Shown: positions 1-7,809 of the stretch, in pieces | How the letters are laid out: the number at the start of each line of letters is the position of its first letter | How positions within the stretch are numbered: position 1 is the stretch's first letter | Origin: Methanolobus vulcani | GTDB lineage: Archaea > Halobacteriota > Methanosarcinia > Methanosarcinales > Methanosarcinaceae | Reading direction: 5' to 3' | DNA length: 64,000 nucleotides | Assembly (NCBI RefSeq): GCF_900100715.1 | Contig: NZ_FNCA01000004.1 | Location: forward strand, 124,001 to 188,000 | The notes under the pieces: model-generated | Databases searched by the model: none | Told to the model about the DNA's origin: nothing | Seen by the model: only the letters and a program-made list of their open reading frames with translations | Position numbers and translations under genes: made by a program

Positions 1-378
1 AATACACAACTTATTTAAATCAATTGCGCCTGATTCACGGATTCCCCTGTCAGTGACACGGGCCATTTCAATGGCATTCTCTTTTGGAGGACCAGCCTCA
101 AAATCAGGAGAAGCTATTGGATTTAGTTCCATACTTGTGATAATGACACCTTGATCTGCAGAATCCGGGAAAGGTGTACCTACCTGTAGTTTTACTCCTA
201 CAAGGATCTCAGTACCGCCCATCTTTATCCAGGCAGATCCTTCTGCCTTTTCTATAACGTTAGTCCTGATCTCAATATCCCTTATCTCATCAAAAGCACG
301 CCCATCAGAACGCTGACCTTTGAGCATAAGGTTGTAAATATAATCTTTCTTAAGTACTGACATTACTTGATTGCCCAT
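1..378 (-). CDS. rrp42: Exosome complex protein Rrp42 (N-terminal part, cut by window edge)
   Basis: Only the first 126 codons are present; the gene runs off the left edge. The protein opens with a short helix and then the LKGQRSDGRAFDEIR stretch typical of the RNase PH fold of archaeal Rrp42. In the archaeal exosome Rrp42 alternates with Rrp41 in the hexameric ring; it is the non-catalytic ring subunit but is needed for RNA binding and 3'-to-5' degradation. The ATG at 378 has AGGTGA a few bases upstream, overlapping the end of rrp41, so the two are probably translationally coupled. It is the last gene of this superoperon visible here. Confidence 0.93.
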   Translation of the reverse strand, partial: MGNQVMSVLKKDYIYNLMLKGQRSDGRAFDEIRDIEIRTNVIEKAEGSAWIKMGGTEILVGVKLQVGTPFPDSADQGVIITSMELNPIASPDFEAGPPKENAIEMARVTDRGIRESGAIDLNKLCI

Positions 379-387
379 GATCTCACC

Positions 388-1440
388 TCAGGCCTTCTCT
401 TCATCATCTTCATCTTCAGTGGCATCCTCTTCATCCACATCAGTGAAAGACTCTTCAAAATCCTCTACCATCTCGACAGCTTCGAAATCAGAATGAGATT
501 CTACGGAATCTAGGTCTTCATCTTCGTCGTCCTCAGATTCAGGCCCAGGTTCATCAACTGAATCCTCGCCAGCATCTTCAACCTCTTCTTCCTGATCAGC
601 ATCATCGTCGGATTTGTCTTCAGACTCTTCCTCACCTTCAACATCATCACCGGATGGTTCAAGAGTGGATTCCACAAGGGCAGAAACATCAACTTCTTCC
701 TCATCGTCAGATATCTCTACATCTTCAAGTTTTGTGAACTTGTTTTTGAGAGTCTCTTTCTGTAATTCCATTATCTGACGACATCCTTCCTTACACATCT
801 CAATTGCCTGTTTGAACTCTTCCGGAGTAACGTCACCGTCCATCTGGACAAGTGTTATCTCGCCGTCGGAGGTCATAGCCATTGGGATGTCAGCATCACC
901 ATAGTTGTCTTCAGGCTTGTTAAGGTCAAGCACAAGCTGACCGTCAACCTTTCCTACTGCACATGCAGAAACAAGTCCCTTCATAGGAATACCTGCATCA
1001 GCAAGAGCCATACATGCCGCATTGATAGCTGCAGTTCTTGTACCTGCATCGGCCTGGAGTACCTCAGCAAAAACATCAATTACTGCACCAGGATAAAGGT
1101 GAGTAAGTACAACAGGCTCAAATGCCTCACGGCTTACCTTTGATATCTCAATACTTCTTCTGCTTGGACCTGGTCTTATACGATCCTCTACAGAAAAAGC
1201 TGCCATATTATAACGGTATCTAATCAGTGCAGAATCAGCTTTCTGCAATCTTCTTGGGTGAAGTTCCCTTGGGCCGTAAACAGCCGCAAGTACCTTGTTC
1301 TTACCCCATTCTAAATAACATGAACCATCAGCCCTGGAGAGTACACCTATCTCCATTTTCATTGGCCTGATCTCATCAACACGCCTGCCATCCAGACGTA
1401 ATCCATTTTCATCAATGAACTTTTCAGGTTTATCACTCAT
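388..1440 (-). CDS. rrp41: Exosome complex exonuclease Rrp41 with long acidic tail
   Basis: Catalytic RNase PH subunit of the archaeal exosome, which degrades or tails RNA phosphorolytically. The RNase PH domain covers about residues 15-235, with LDGRRVDEIRP near the start, the phosphate/RNA-binding arginine-rich loop HPRRLQ, and the catalytic aspartate motif NYGDADIPM. After about residue 240 comes an unusual tail of roughly 110 residues made mostly of Asp, Glu and Ser. A longer reading from 1464 is possible, but GGAG lies 8 nt before the ATG at 1440 and MSDKPEKF matches the usual family start. The gene sits between rrp4 and rrp42, the classical order of the archaeal exosome operon. Confidence 0.95.
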   Translation of the reverse strand: MSDKPEKFIDENGLRLDGRRVDEIRPMKMEIGVLSRADGSCYLEWGKNKVLAAVYGPRELHPRRLQKADSALIRYRYNMAAFSVEDRIRPGPSRRSIEISKVSREAFEPVVLTHLYPGAVIDVFAEVLQADAGTRTAAINAACMALADAGIPMKGLVSACAVGKVDGQLVLDLNKPEDNYGDADIPMAMTSDGEITLVQMDGDVTPEEFKQAIEMCKEGCRQIMELQKETLKNKFTKLEDVEISDDEEEVDVSALVESTLEPSGDDVEGEEESEDKSDDDADQEEEVEDAGEDSVDEPGPESEDDEDEDLDSVESHSDFEAVEMVEDFEESFTDVDEEDATEDEDDEEKA

Positions 1441-1492
1441 ATTAATTCTCCAATGTTCACACATTCTCCCTGATCAAAAAGAGTCACTCTGG

Positions 1493-2269
1493 TCAATCAT
1501 CATCTTCCAAAAGAGCATCCACTTTTCGGTAGGTATCTTCCCTTATCTCACTTTCGTCTTCCGTATCTTCTGTGAGATCTTCTTCAAAAACAGCTTCATC
1601 CTTCTCTGAAACAAATTCATCCTCACCTTTCAAAAAAAGAGAGATCCTATCAGTCAATCCTGATGTGTGAGAATGTTTCATTATAAGCTCAATAGCCTCT
1701 GTAAGAAGGTCCATTTCACTATCTTTTCCTTTTATCCATATTCTTCCGTTCTGGCCTACGAATACCTCACAATTAGTCTCTTTCTTAAGCATTGATACCA
1801 TAGAACCACCATGCCCTATGATACGAGGAACCTTCGTAGGAGTTACTTCAATAACACGACCCTTGTCGAGAAGTCTCAGACCACGTTCTCTCATGGTCAA
1901 TTCGACCTTCATGGATGAACTTACATCTTTCACACGAAGTAAGGCTGATGAGCCTATACCCATGTACTCCGCCATTTTTTCCTGCTCCACACGCCTTGGA
2001 TATTCAGACACGTGCAACAATCCGTCATATGGCGATCCAATATCAAATATCCAGTTAGAGGGTGTTACCTCTATAACAGTACCAATAACGTAATCCCTGG
2101 AAGAAGGAATATATTTTCCAGAAAAAGGAATAACTGATATCTTGTTCTTGGCGTTCTTAACTCCGTATAAAAGTGAATAGACTTTTCCGTCCTTTACATA
2201 CGTACCAGGACCGGAATCAGTCTTGTTTTCAGACAAAAGTTGTCCAGGAATTACAATTTCACGTTCCAT
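1493..2269 (-). CDS. rrp4: Exosome RNA-binding cap protein Rrp4
   Basis: Trimeric cap subunit that feeds RNA into the Rrp41/Rrp42 ring. Domains in order: an N-terminal beta domain (about 1-60), an S1 RNA-binding domain (about 60-130, with GTVIEVTPSNWIFDIG) and a KH domain (about 140-200) with the GxxG loop in PRIIGHGGSM. From about residue 215 the protein ends in an acidic tail. Length (258 residues) is normal for the family plus this tail. It follows SBDS by 9 nt and precedes rrp41, so it is clearly part of the same transcript. Confidence 0.95.
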   Translation of the reverse strand: MEREIVIPGQLLSENKTDSGPGTYVKDGKVYSLLYGVKNAKNKISVIPFSGKYIPSSRDYVIGTVIEVTPSNWIFDIGSPYDGLLHVSEYPRRVEQEKMAEYMGIGSSALLRVKDVSSSMKVELTMRERGLRLLDKGRVIEVTPTKVPRIIGHGGSMVSMLKKETNCEVFVGQNGRIWIKGKDSEMDLLTEAIELIMKHSHTSGLTDRISLFLKGEDEFVSEKDEAVFEEDLTEDTEDESEIREDTYRKVDALLEDDD

Positions 2270-2278
2270 TATGGGGCC

Positions 2279-2971
2279 TCATAATAATTTAGTTTCAGCA
2301 TCACCTTTTGTAAGATGATTCACAAGGCCATAGAAATCATTCTGCAGCCCAGCAGGCATTTTGATCACGGCTACCCATGAACCGTCATTCTGCCATTCAT
2401 TCTTTACAAGGGTTGCAAAGCCGGCAATTTCACCATAGGATTTTGCCGCATATTCAGCCGGAATCCTTACAGCTACATCGACCTCTTCAAACCTTATAGG
2501 TATTATCGGACGAATAGCTTTCATTACAATATTAACCTGCTCATCAACACCTTTCAAGGGATCGATGTGAATCTTTGCCTCTTCCATCGCCTTTTCAATT
2601 CTGGCAGGAGGATGGGGCGCCCTTGTCTGGGGGTTTATAGCATTTTGTGCAATAATTGTTATGACCTGCCTGGTCTTCTCCTCCAGAATCTGCTTTCTTT
2701 GCTCTTTTGTGAGCTGGAGTTCACCATGCAATATGATCTGCCTGGCAACATCCATGATATTGTTAGTTTCAAAAGCACTTACAAGCTCAGATTCTCCGGC
2801 ATGGTCTCCTTGCGCAGCGTCAGTAAATACTGATTCTACAGCAATGATGTCCTCAATATTGACATCATCGCCTCTTTTCAGTGAAAAAGCACCTTCAGGT
2901 TCAACTAAAACCTCGAACTGATGCTTACCTTTCTTGAGCCTTGCAATGACAGACTCATCAAGAGATACCAT
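2279..2971 (-). CDS. sdo1: Ribosome maturation protein SDO1/SBDS homolog
   Basis: Archaeal member of the Shwachman-Bodian-Diamond syndrome protein family. In eukaryotes the protein helps release the anti-association factor eIF6 from the large ribosomal subunit; the archaeal homolog is thought to act in ribosome maturation too. Motifs seen include the N-terminal VSLDESVIARLKKG segment, the QILEEKTRQVITIIAQNAINPQ helix pair, and the PIRFEEVDVAVRIP start of the third domain. At 230 residues it has normal family length. It lies between psmA and rrp4, its conserved place in euryarchaeal exosome operons. Confidence 0.95.
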   Translation of the reverse strand: MVSLDESVIARLKKGKHQFEVLVEPEGAFSLKRGDDVNIEDIIAVESVFTDAAQGDHAGESELVSAFETNNIMDVARQIILHGELQLTKEQRKQILEEKTRQVITIIAQNAINPQTRAPHPPARIEKAMEEAKIHIDPLKGVDEQVNIVMKAIRPIIPIRFEEVDVAVRIPAEYAAKSYGEIAGFATLVKNEWQNDGSWVAVIKMPAGLQNDFYGLVNHLTKGDAETKLL

Positions 2972-2996
2972 GTTAGTTCACTCCAATGATTGCTAA

Positions 2997-3785
2997 TTAT
3001 TCCTCTGATTCCTCGCTTTCAGAGTTTTCATTTTCTTCTTTCACTTCGTCCTTGAGCTCGTCACGAACTCTTGAGACAAAACCAGCAACTTCCTCTTCAG
3101 AAAGCTTCCTGAACTGACGATCATCAAGGGTTACAACACCAAGCTCAAGGGTAGCTGCATCAACTTTCCCTTCTGTTGATTTGTAAAGGGCCTTCATTCC
3201 AAGCATGATTGCAGCATCAATGTCCATATCTTCCTGATAATCTGCCTCAAATATCTCCATGAAAGCATTTCTTCCAGCACCGATTGCAGTTGCCTTATAT
3301 TCCAGCAATGCCCCGCTTGGGTCACTCTCAAAGAGACGTGGACGTGAATCGTCGACTCCTGCGATAAGAAGAGCCGTACCATATGGACGGACACCACCGT
3401 ATTGTGTGTATGTCTGCTTGTGATCACAGATCTTCTTGGCAATAACTTCGACACCTATTGGTTCGTCGTATGAGACCATATTTATCTGTGCTTCGACCCT
3501 TGCCCTGTCGACAAGAGCACGGGCATCAGCTACGAGTCCTGAAGTGGCAACACCTATGTGGTCATCTATCTGGAAGATCTTCTCAATTGATTCTGCTTCT
3601 ATCAATCTGCTTGTGATCCTTTTGTCTACAAGCAATACCACACCATTCTTTGCTTTTACACCGGCTGCGGTTGTGCCTCTTTTAACTGCTTCTCTTGCAT
3701 ATTCTACCTGGAAGAGACGTCCGTCAGGACTAAAAACTGTGATGGCTCGATCATACCCCATCTGTGGCGTCATTTGCATCTTCAC
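2997..3785 (-). CDS. psmA: 20S proteasome alpha subunit
   Basis: Forms the outer gating rings of the archaeal 20S proteasome. The alpha-subunit signature is intact near the N-terminus ([20 protein letters not shown]), followed by the alpha-fold strands and the [16 protein letters not shown] region. The last about 20 residues are Glu/Asp/Ser-rich. Two starts are possible: a GTG at 3785 with GGAG 5 nt upstream, or the ATG two codons further in (3779), which gives the [11 protein letters not shown] start common in relatives. The gene is transcribed with the RNase P and exosome genes, linking protein and RNA turnover in one operon. Confidence 0.95.
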   Translation of the reverse strand: MKMQMTPQMGYDRAITVFSPDGRLFQVEYAREAVKRGTTAAGVKAKNGVVLLVDKRITSRLIEAESIEKIFQIDDHIGVATSGLVADARALVDRARVEAQINMVSYDEPIGVEVIAKKICDHKQTYTQYGGVRPYGTALLIAGVDDSRPRLFESDPSGALLEYKATAIGAGRNAFMEIFEADYQEDMDIDAAIMLGMKALYKSTEGKVDAATLELGVVTLDDRQFRKLSEEEVAGFVSRVRDELKDEVKEENENSESEESEE

Positions 3786-3847
3786 TTCATCTCCTGATTT
3801 ATTTATAAATAACAGAATATATACGATAACTAACTGAAATACGCTCT

Positions 3848-4228
3848 CTACTCATTTATATGTGACTGTTCTTCGGGGTTAAATATACCGACACCCTCTA
3901 AATACTTTTTTGTTGCACCAAGAACAGTACCTGAAACTCCGAGAACATGAATAAGAACTCTTTTTCCTTTTACATTTGTAATGGTGGCCAGAACAGCCCG
4001 TGTCTGTGAAACATGATCACGATCACAGCTTATTACGCCCTTATTATCATCAAAGGCAAAAAGCCAGATATTGCACTCGCTCGAACCAAGATCACCAAGA
4101 AGGCTTCCAGAAGCTGAGAATATCTCCCGGATAAGTTCGTCCCTGCTAACCAGTGAATTCTCCTCAGCTATAAGCTCAAAAGCAAGATACCGCTTATTTT
4201 CCCGCATGGTTGGCGGAAGAATCTTCAT
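3848..4228 (-). CDS. rnp2: Ribonuclease P protein component 2 (Pop5)
   Basis: Pop5-type protein subunit of archaeal RNase P, which together with Rpp30 supports RNA-catalysed 5' maturation of tRNAs. The sequence opens [18 protein letters not shown], the usual start of archaeal Rnp2, and contains the alpha/beta RNA-binding fold across 126 residues, including the segment RTRAVLATI-like strand around residues 75-95. It overlaps the stop of rnp3 by four bases (ATGA), which fits the known Pop5-Rpp30 pairing in the enzyme. Confidence 0.92.
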   Translation of the reverse strand: MKILPPTMRENKRYLAFELIAEENSLVSRDELIREIFSASGSLLGDLGSSECNIWLFAFDDNKGVISCDRDHVSQTRAVLATITNVKGKRVLIHVLGVSGTVLGATKKYLEGVGIFNPEEQSHINE

Positions 4229-4962
4229 TGACCATCACCTTCACCTGTAACATCCCCGGGCATACGATCTACGATCTCGACACCCTCAAACACATATTTT
4301 GAAGAAGGACGATTCCCTGAGATTATGTTTTCAGGAGTGGTGGACAAGCCATAAACAGCTTCCTCTTTTGTCATACCAAAAAGTCCTGCAAGAGCCATTA
4401 ATTCCCTTGGTGCTCGCAGATCATAGCAGGATCTTGCGTTGGATGTAAGAATAAATGGAACATCATATTTACGGACAAGTGCCAGATCTTTTCTGAAATT
4501 GGACAAAGTCCTGACCCTTCTTCCTCCGCGCTGGATGATGACTTCACCAAGATCGAATGAAATTGCGACATTATTGTCACTTGCAGACTTTGCAAGAACA
4601 TGATTCAGACCATTATCCTTCATTGATCCAAAACCACAAAGAATGTCCACATTGGAGTTCTCAACGGCTGCACGGTTTATATTCTCACTACCACCGCGTA
4701 CAACTATAACATCGGTGTTTTTACGGTATTTTCCCACCATTCCGTGTAAGCGGGAAGGATTATCTACTCTGATCTCAACACCACTGAAAACTTCAAGATC
4801 ACCGATCTTCGTTGCCTTTTCCAGATGACAGCTATCGGAGGGATTGGTAATAGCAATTCCACCAAATTCCAGCCTGGAAGAAAAGGCAGCCATTTCTTCG
4901 ATCGTGTTTCTACCTTCTGGCGCAGAGTAAACATTCAGATCATAAAAAACAGATCTAGCCAA
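4225..4962 (-). CDS. rnp3: Ribonuclease P protein component 3 (Rpp30)
   Basis: TIM-barrel Rpp30 subunit of archaeal RNase P, partner of Pop5. The N-terminal FYDLNVYSAPEGRNTIEEM and the later FILTSNARSCYDLRAPRE and LFGMTKEEAVYGLS segments are characteristic. The start codon is a TTG at 4960-4962; a strong GGAGG lies six bases before it, which settles the choice. The start overlaps the end of the upstream exosome-subunit gene by 8 bases and the stop overlaps rnp2 by 4, so the three are tightly coupled. Confidence 0.93.
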   Translation of the reverse strand: MARSVFYDLNVYSAPEGRNTIEEMAAFSSRLEFGGIAITNPSDSCHLEKATKIGDLEVFSGVEIRVDNPSRLHGMVGKYRKNTDVIVVRGGSENINRAAVENSNVDILCGFGSMKDNGLNHVLAKSASDNNVAISFDLGEVIIQRGGRRVRTLSNFRKDLALVRKYDVPFILTSNARSCYDLRAPRELMALAGLFGMTKEEAVYGLSTTPENIISGNRPSSKYVFEGVEIVDRMPGDVTGEGDGQ

Positions 4963-5410
4963 ATAATTCCTCCACTATCAGCCCCGCCTGAACACGGTTC
5001 TTCGGATAAGTGGCTATTTTCACTTTAACAGTAATGGCATCGGACGATGAACTCAGTAACAGTTTCCCCAGAAAAGCCGCTTGTTTGTCAAACCTCATAT
5101 GGAATAACTGATCATCGTCTAGCCTGTCAGGCATTTCACTGCGCAGGTTCTCTACATCTCCAGGGCTCATGTTTTCCCTGATAAACCTGGCAAGTCGTAC
5201 AGAATCCGATTTGCGTGAGATCTGCGAACTGAGCATCACAGACGGATTACCATAGTGACCTTCAATATCAGTTACGTCTACAAGTTCATCGGTAACATCA
5301 TCGTCGGACATGCCAGTGGCATTCCGTAAAAATAAGTCCAGGGCACCTCGTACCCTGGAAAGATCCTCAGTTGAGTGCGCGATCACGCGCAAGTTGATAT
5401 AGTGGATCAC
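4955..5410 (-). CDS. RNA-binding exosome-associated protein (COG1325 type)
   Basis: A 151-residue protein of the archaeal family predicted from genome context to be an exosome subunit (COG1325). It opens [26 protein letters not shown] and ends with [24 protein letters not shown], giving an alpha/beta fold related to ribosomal protein L5. The start is a GTG at 5408-5410 that overlaps the TGA of rpl15e (GTGA), with GAGGTAA just upstream. Its biochemical role is not established; a role in RNA processing is inferred from its constant position among rpl15e, RNase P and exosome genes. Confidence 0.85.
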   Translation of the reverse strand: MIHYINLRVIAHSTEDLSRVRGALDLFLRNATGMSDDDVTDELVDVTDIEGHYGNPSVMLSSQISRKSDSVRLARFIRENMSPGDVENLRSEMPDRLDDDQLFHMRFDKQAAFLGKLLLSSSSDAITVKVKIATYPKNRVQAGLIVEELFG

Positions 5411-5997
5411 TTACCTCTGTTAAGGTTGGATCTCAGGCTTGGCCTGGTCTTTTCAGTACCGGTTCCACGGGTCATCATACCTCTGCCCTTGCGGCCTGCG
5501 CTGGTCTTACCGCGCTGTGCACGTCCCTTGTGAGTGTTGTTACAGATCCAGTTGAGGTTCTTGTCACTCTTAATTACAGGGTGGCTTGGATCTACAAGGA
5601 TAACCTCGTACCACTTGGATTTACCGTCGTCGCCTACCCAGTAGGAGTTGAGAACTTCCATGTTAGGGAATTTCCTGTCAGCACGCTGTTCAGCGATTCT
5701 CTGAATGCTCATTCCACCAGTGATCTTGTTCTTACCCATGCGCTGTGTACGCCTTCCACGGATATATCTGGCCTTTCTAAGACCTCCTCTGCGCACCTTT
5801 ACACGAGCTACAACGATACCCTGCTTTGCCTTGTATCCAAGGGAGCGGGCACGGTCAATACGAGTTGGACGCCTGATCTTTGTTACAGATCCCTCTTTTC
5901 TCCATTCCTGGAGCCTTTCCCACCTAAGTTCACGGACATATGTGTTGTCCGGGTCTTTCCATGCGTCCCTTACGTATGCGTAATATGATTTTGACAA
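5407..5997 (-). CDS. rpl15e: 50S ribosomal protein L15e
   Basis: Large-subunit ribosomal protein eL15, 196 residues, highly basic. Recognisable segments are [13 protein letters not shown] at the start, [15 protein letters not shown] near the end and [21 protein letters not shown] in the middle. The start is a TTG (5995-5997) preceded by AGGTGA at six bases; no ATG exists at the expected N-terminus. It is the first gene of the RNase P/proteasome/exosome superoperon, so the promoter in 6001-6227 probably controls all nine genes. Long open frames on the opposite strand here are shadows. Confidence 0.95.
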   Translation of the reverse strand: MSKSYYAYVRDAWKDPDNTYVRELRWERLQEWRKEGSVTKIRRPTRIDRARSLGYKAKQGIVVARVKVRRGGLRKARYIRGRRTQRMGKNKITGGMSIQRIAEQRADRKFPNMEVLNSYWVGDDGKSKWYEVILVDPSHPVIKSDKNLNWICNNTHKGRAQRGKTSAGRKGRGMMTRGTGTEKTRPSLRSNLNRGK

Positions 5998-6174
5998 ATT
6001 TGTTCACCTAAGTTTCATTTCTAGTTTCACGGTTCAGCTTTTAAGATTTACAAAAGCTACATTCCCACGGGACTAATCCCGACAATGAAACAGGACTACT
6101 ACTTAGCCCAATTGAATTTAAACCTTTGCACAATTCAGATATAAAAATACAAATTTCCACAGGACTAATGTAAA

Positions 6175-6184
6175 TTTATATAAA
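6175..6184 (+). promoter_or_regulatory. TATA box for the small membrane protein gene
   Basis: TTTATATAAA with purines just upstream fits an archaeal BRE/TATA element. It lies about 45 bases before the ATG at 6228, which also has AGAGGA at 6216-6221. The same 230-bp gap must hold the divergent promoter of the rpl15e superoperon on the minus strand; a TTTAAATTC-like element near 6110-6120 is a candidate. Confidence 0.5.
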
Positions 6185-6227
6185 GTCAGTTCAGTATAAG
6201 TAAAAACCATTTTTCAGAGGAAAAAAA

Positions 6228-6536
6228 ATGAACAGATCAAAACTGAACTACTACATCGATATCTTGCTGACAGTATTATTCATAATAGTTGCCATTACAG
6301 GTTTTGTATTATACCTTGCTATCCCTTCAGGAGTACGACAGGGAAGATATCAGGAATTCATAGGAATTACCAAAGCAACATGGACACTGGTTCACAACAG
6401 ATCTGCCATTTTGCTAACATTATTCACAGGCCTTCATTTTGTTCTGCATAAAAGATGGATGTGTTGCATGACAAGGAATTTGTTCAAAAAAGAAGAAGAC
6501 CAAAAAGACACAGAGTGTGAAATCATAAATATTTAA
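6228..6536 (+). CDS. Small two-helix membrane protein, DUF4405-like
   Basis: A 102-residue protein with two predicted membrane helices (about 10-30 and 55-75) separated by a short polar loop. The second helix holds two regularly placed histidines followed by LHKRWM, a pattern like DUF4405, a family related to the membrane b-type cytochrome fold; heme binding is therefore possible but unproven. The C-terminal 25 residues are charged and cytoplasmic. It has its own promoter and Shine-Dalgarno and no obvious operon partner. The adjacent response regulator gene converges on it. Confidence 0.6.
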   Translation: MNRSKLNYYIDILLTVLFIIVAITGFVLYLAIPSGVRQGRYQEFIGITKATWTLVHNRSAILLTLFTGLHFVLHKRWMCCMTRNLFKKEEDQKDTECEIINI

Positions 6537-6580
6537 ACAAATGCTCAGATTCAAATAATTTCAAATAAGCGATATTCAAA

Positions 6581-7342
6581 TCACTCAAATTTACTTAGAT
6601 CTTCCCCTGAACGCAGTATACCTGTAATTTCACCATCGTCATCCATAAGGACAACATCATACCAGCGCATAGGGATTTCTTTTCCATCTTTTGCAAGTAC
6701 AACGTGCTCGGCAAATTCCGGTGGCTCCGATTCACCGGAGATGATCTTAGTTAACTCATCCTGAAGTTCTGTACATTTCTCTTCAGGTACAAGGAACTTG
6801 ACAAAATCATGACCAATGAGCTCGAACTCATCGTAACCCAATACTTCGTTACCTTTGCGGTTCACGAGATTTATCTTCATATCACCGTCAAGCACAAAAA
6901 CAACAAAACCGGCAATATCAAGATAGTTCATTGCCTCGTTCCTCTCTGCAAGAACCTTATCTTGAAGGTGTTTTATACGCAGGAGTGATTTCACCCGGGT
7001 CACAAGTTCAAGACGATTTACAGGTTTACCAAGGAACTCATCCGCACCAACCTCGATACCCTTTATACGGTCATCCTTTCCGGATAATGCGGTAACCATC
7101 ACCACTGGCAGGAACTGGGTCTCTACGGAAGTCTTTAAAACCCTGCATACCTCATACCCATTCATATCAGGCATCATCACATCAAGCAGAATAATATCCG
7201 GCTTTTCGGCCTTTACCTTATCCAGTGCCTCCTGCCCACTATATGCAGGAATAACATCATAATCAGATTTAAGGTAAAGTCCCATTAGCTCTACTATAGC
7301 CTGCTCGTCGTCAACAATGAGTACTTTATCCCTGTGGTGCAT
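6581..7342 (-). CDS. Response regulator with receiver and PAS domains
   Basis: Two-component signalling protein of 253 residues. The receiver domain (about 5-120) has the acidic pair at 11-12, the phospho-acceptor Asp54 in IILLDVMMPD, Thr84 and Lys106 in LGKPVNR. A linker helix leads to a PAS domain (about 135-250: IAGFVVFVLDGDMKINLVNRKG, LGYDEFELIGHDF). There is no DNA-binding or kinase domain, so it probably passes the signal to another protein; such stand-alone REC-PAS proteins are common in Methanosarcinales. No histidine kinase gene lies nearby. Confidence 0.85.
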   Translation of the reverse strand: MHHRDKVLIVDDEQAIVELMGLYLKSDYDVIPAYSGQEALDKVKAEKPDIILLDVMMPDMNGYEVCRVLKTSVETQFLPVVMVTALSGKDDRIKGIEVGADEFLGKPVNRLELVTRVKSLLRIKHLQDKVLAERNEAMNYLDIAGFVVFVLDGDMKINLVNRKGNEVLGYDEFELIGHDFVKFLVPEEKCTELQDELTKIISGESEPPEFAEHVVLAKDGKEIPMRWYDVVLMDDDGEITGILRSGEDLSKFE

Positions 7343-7545
7343 GAATCATAGGCTCCCTTTTTACACGTGAATTAAATAAATACATTGCAATATAAATTTA
7401 ATGGTAACCTTCCAATCTTGTTACATTATATTAGTAAAATTATTTTAAACTTTACTATTAATTATATAGTTCTATCTACATATATAGTTTAGGCATAGAA
7501 AGAGTTACTCGCCCTGCATTAGGGCTTCTAAAAAGAGAAGATAGA

Positions 7546-7740
7546 TGGGGTTGGTGAGATTCGAACTCACGATCGACGGGTCTCTCCGAACAGCTGAAAA
7601 AACAGCCATGTTCTCATGAGCACATATCAGTGCTCCAACGGCTCCTCACAAACCAACCCCGTCGGGTTAGTCTCAGTAGACCCGTTGTTCATCATTTATC
7701 CGCTGGAGCCCATCGCCATGCCGGGCTAGGCCACAACCCC
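7546..7740 (-). tRNA. tRNA-Trp (CCA) with a 121-nt intron
   Basis: Exon 1 is 7703-7740 and exon 2 is 7546-7581, giving a 74-nt mature tRNA. The acceptor stem GGGGTTG pairs with CAACCCC, discriminator A; the T arm is GTGAG-TTCGAAT-CTCAC; the anticodon stem ATGGG pairs with CCCGT and the loop reads CTCCAG-A, anticodon CCA. The intron lies between positions 37 and 38, the usual archaeal site. The splice sites form a bulge-helix-bulge: exon CUCC pairs with intron GGAG, flanked by 3-nt bulges AG^C and AG^A. The 3' CCA is not encoded. Confidence 0.95.
7582..7702 (-). ncRNA. tRNA-Trp intron acting as C/D-box methylation guide RNA
   Basis: The intron carries box C ATGATGA (7689-7695), box D' CTGA (7673-7676), a C'-like GTGAGGA, and box D CTGA (7627-7630). 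The guide before box D (GCCGUUGGAGC) pairs with the exon 1/intron junction so that the nucleotide five bases from the box faces C34; the guide before D' (ACGGGUCU) pairs across the 3' splice site so that the same rule points at C39. Introns of euryarchaeal tRNA-Trp, best studied in Haloferax volcanii, are known to guide 2'-O-methylation at positions 34 and 39. The pairing here was worked out directly from the sequence. Confidence 0.9.
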
Positions 7741-7780
7741 ATAAATTCGGGTAGTATCCCCTGAATACATCTTATCAAAG

Positions 7781-7790
7781 ATATATTTAG
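7781..7790 (-). promoter_or_regulatory. Probable TATA box of tRNA-Trp
   Basis: On the minus strand CTAAATATAT lies about 40 bases before the first tRNA nucleotide, suitable for a transcript with a short leader. The element sits between the tRNA and the end of cobT, so the tRNA probably has its own promoter. Confidence 0.5.
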
Positions 7791-7809
7791 CGGTACTACA
7801 CATCTACGC

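Noticed and set aside
5530-5988. 152-codon open frame opposite rpl15e
   Set aside because: Antisense shadow of a conserved ribosomal protein gene; no ribosome site or family match.
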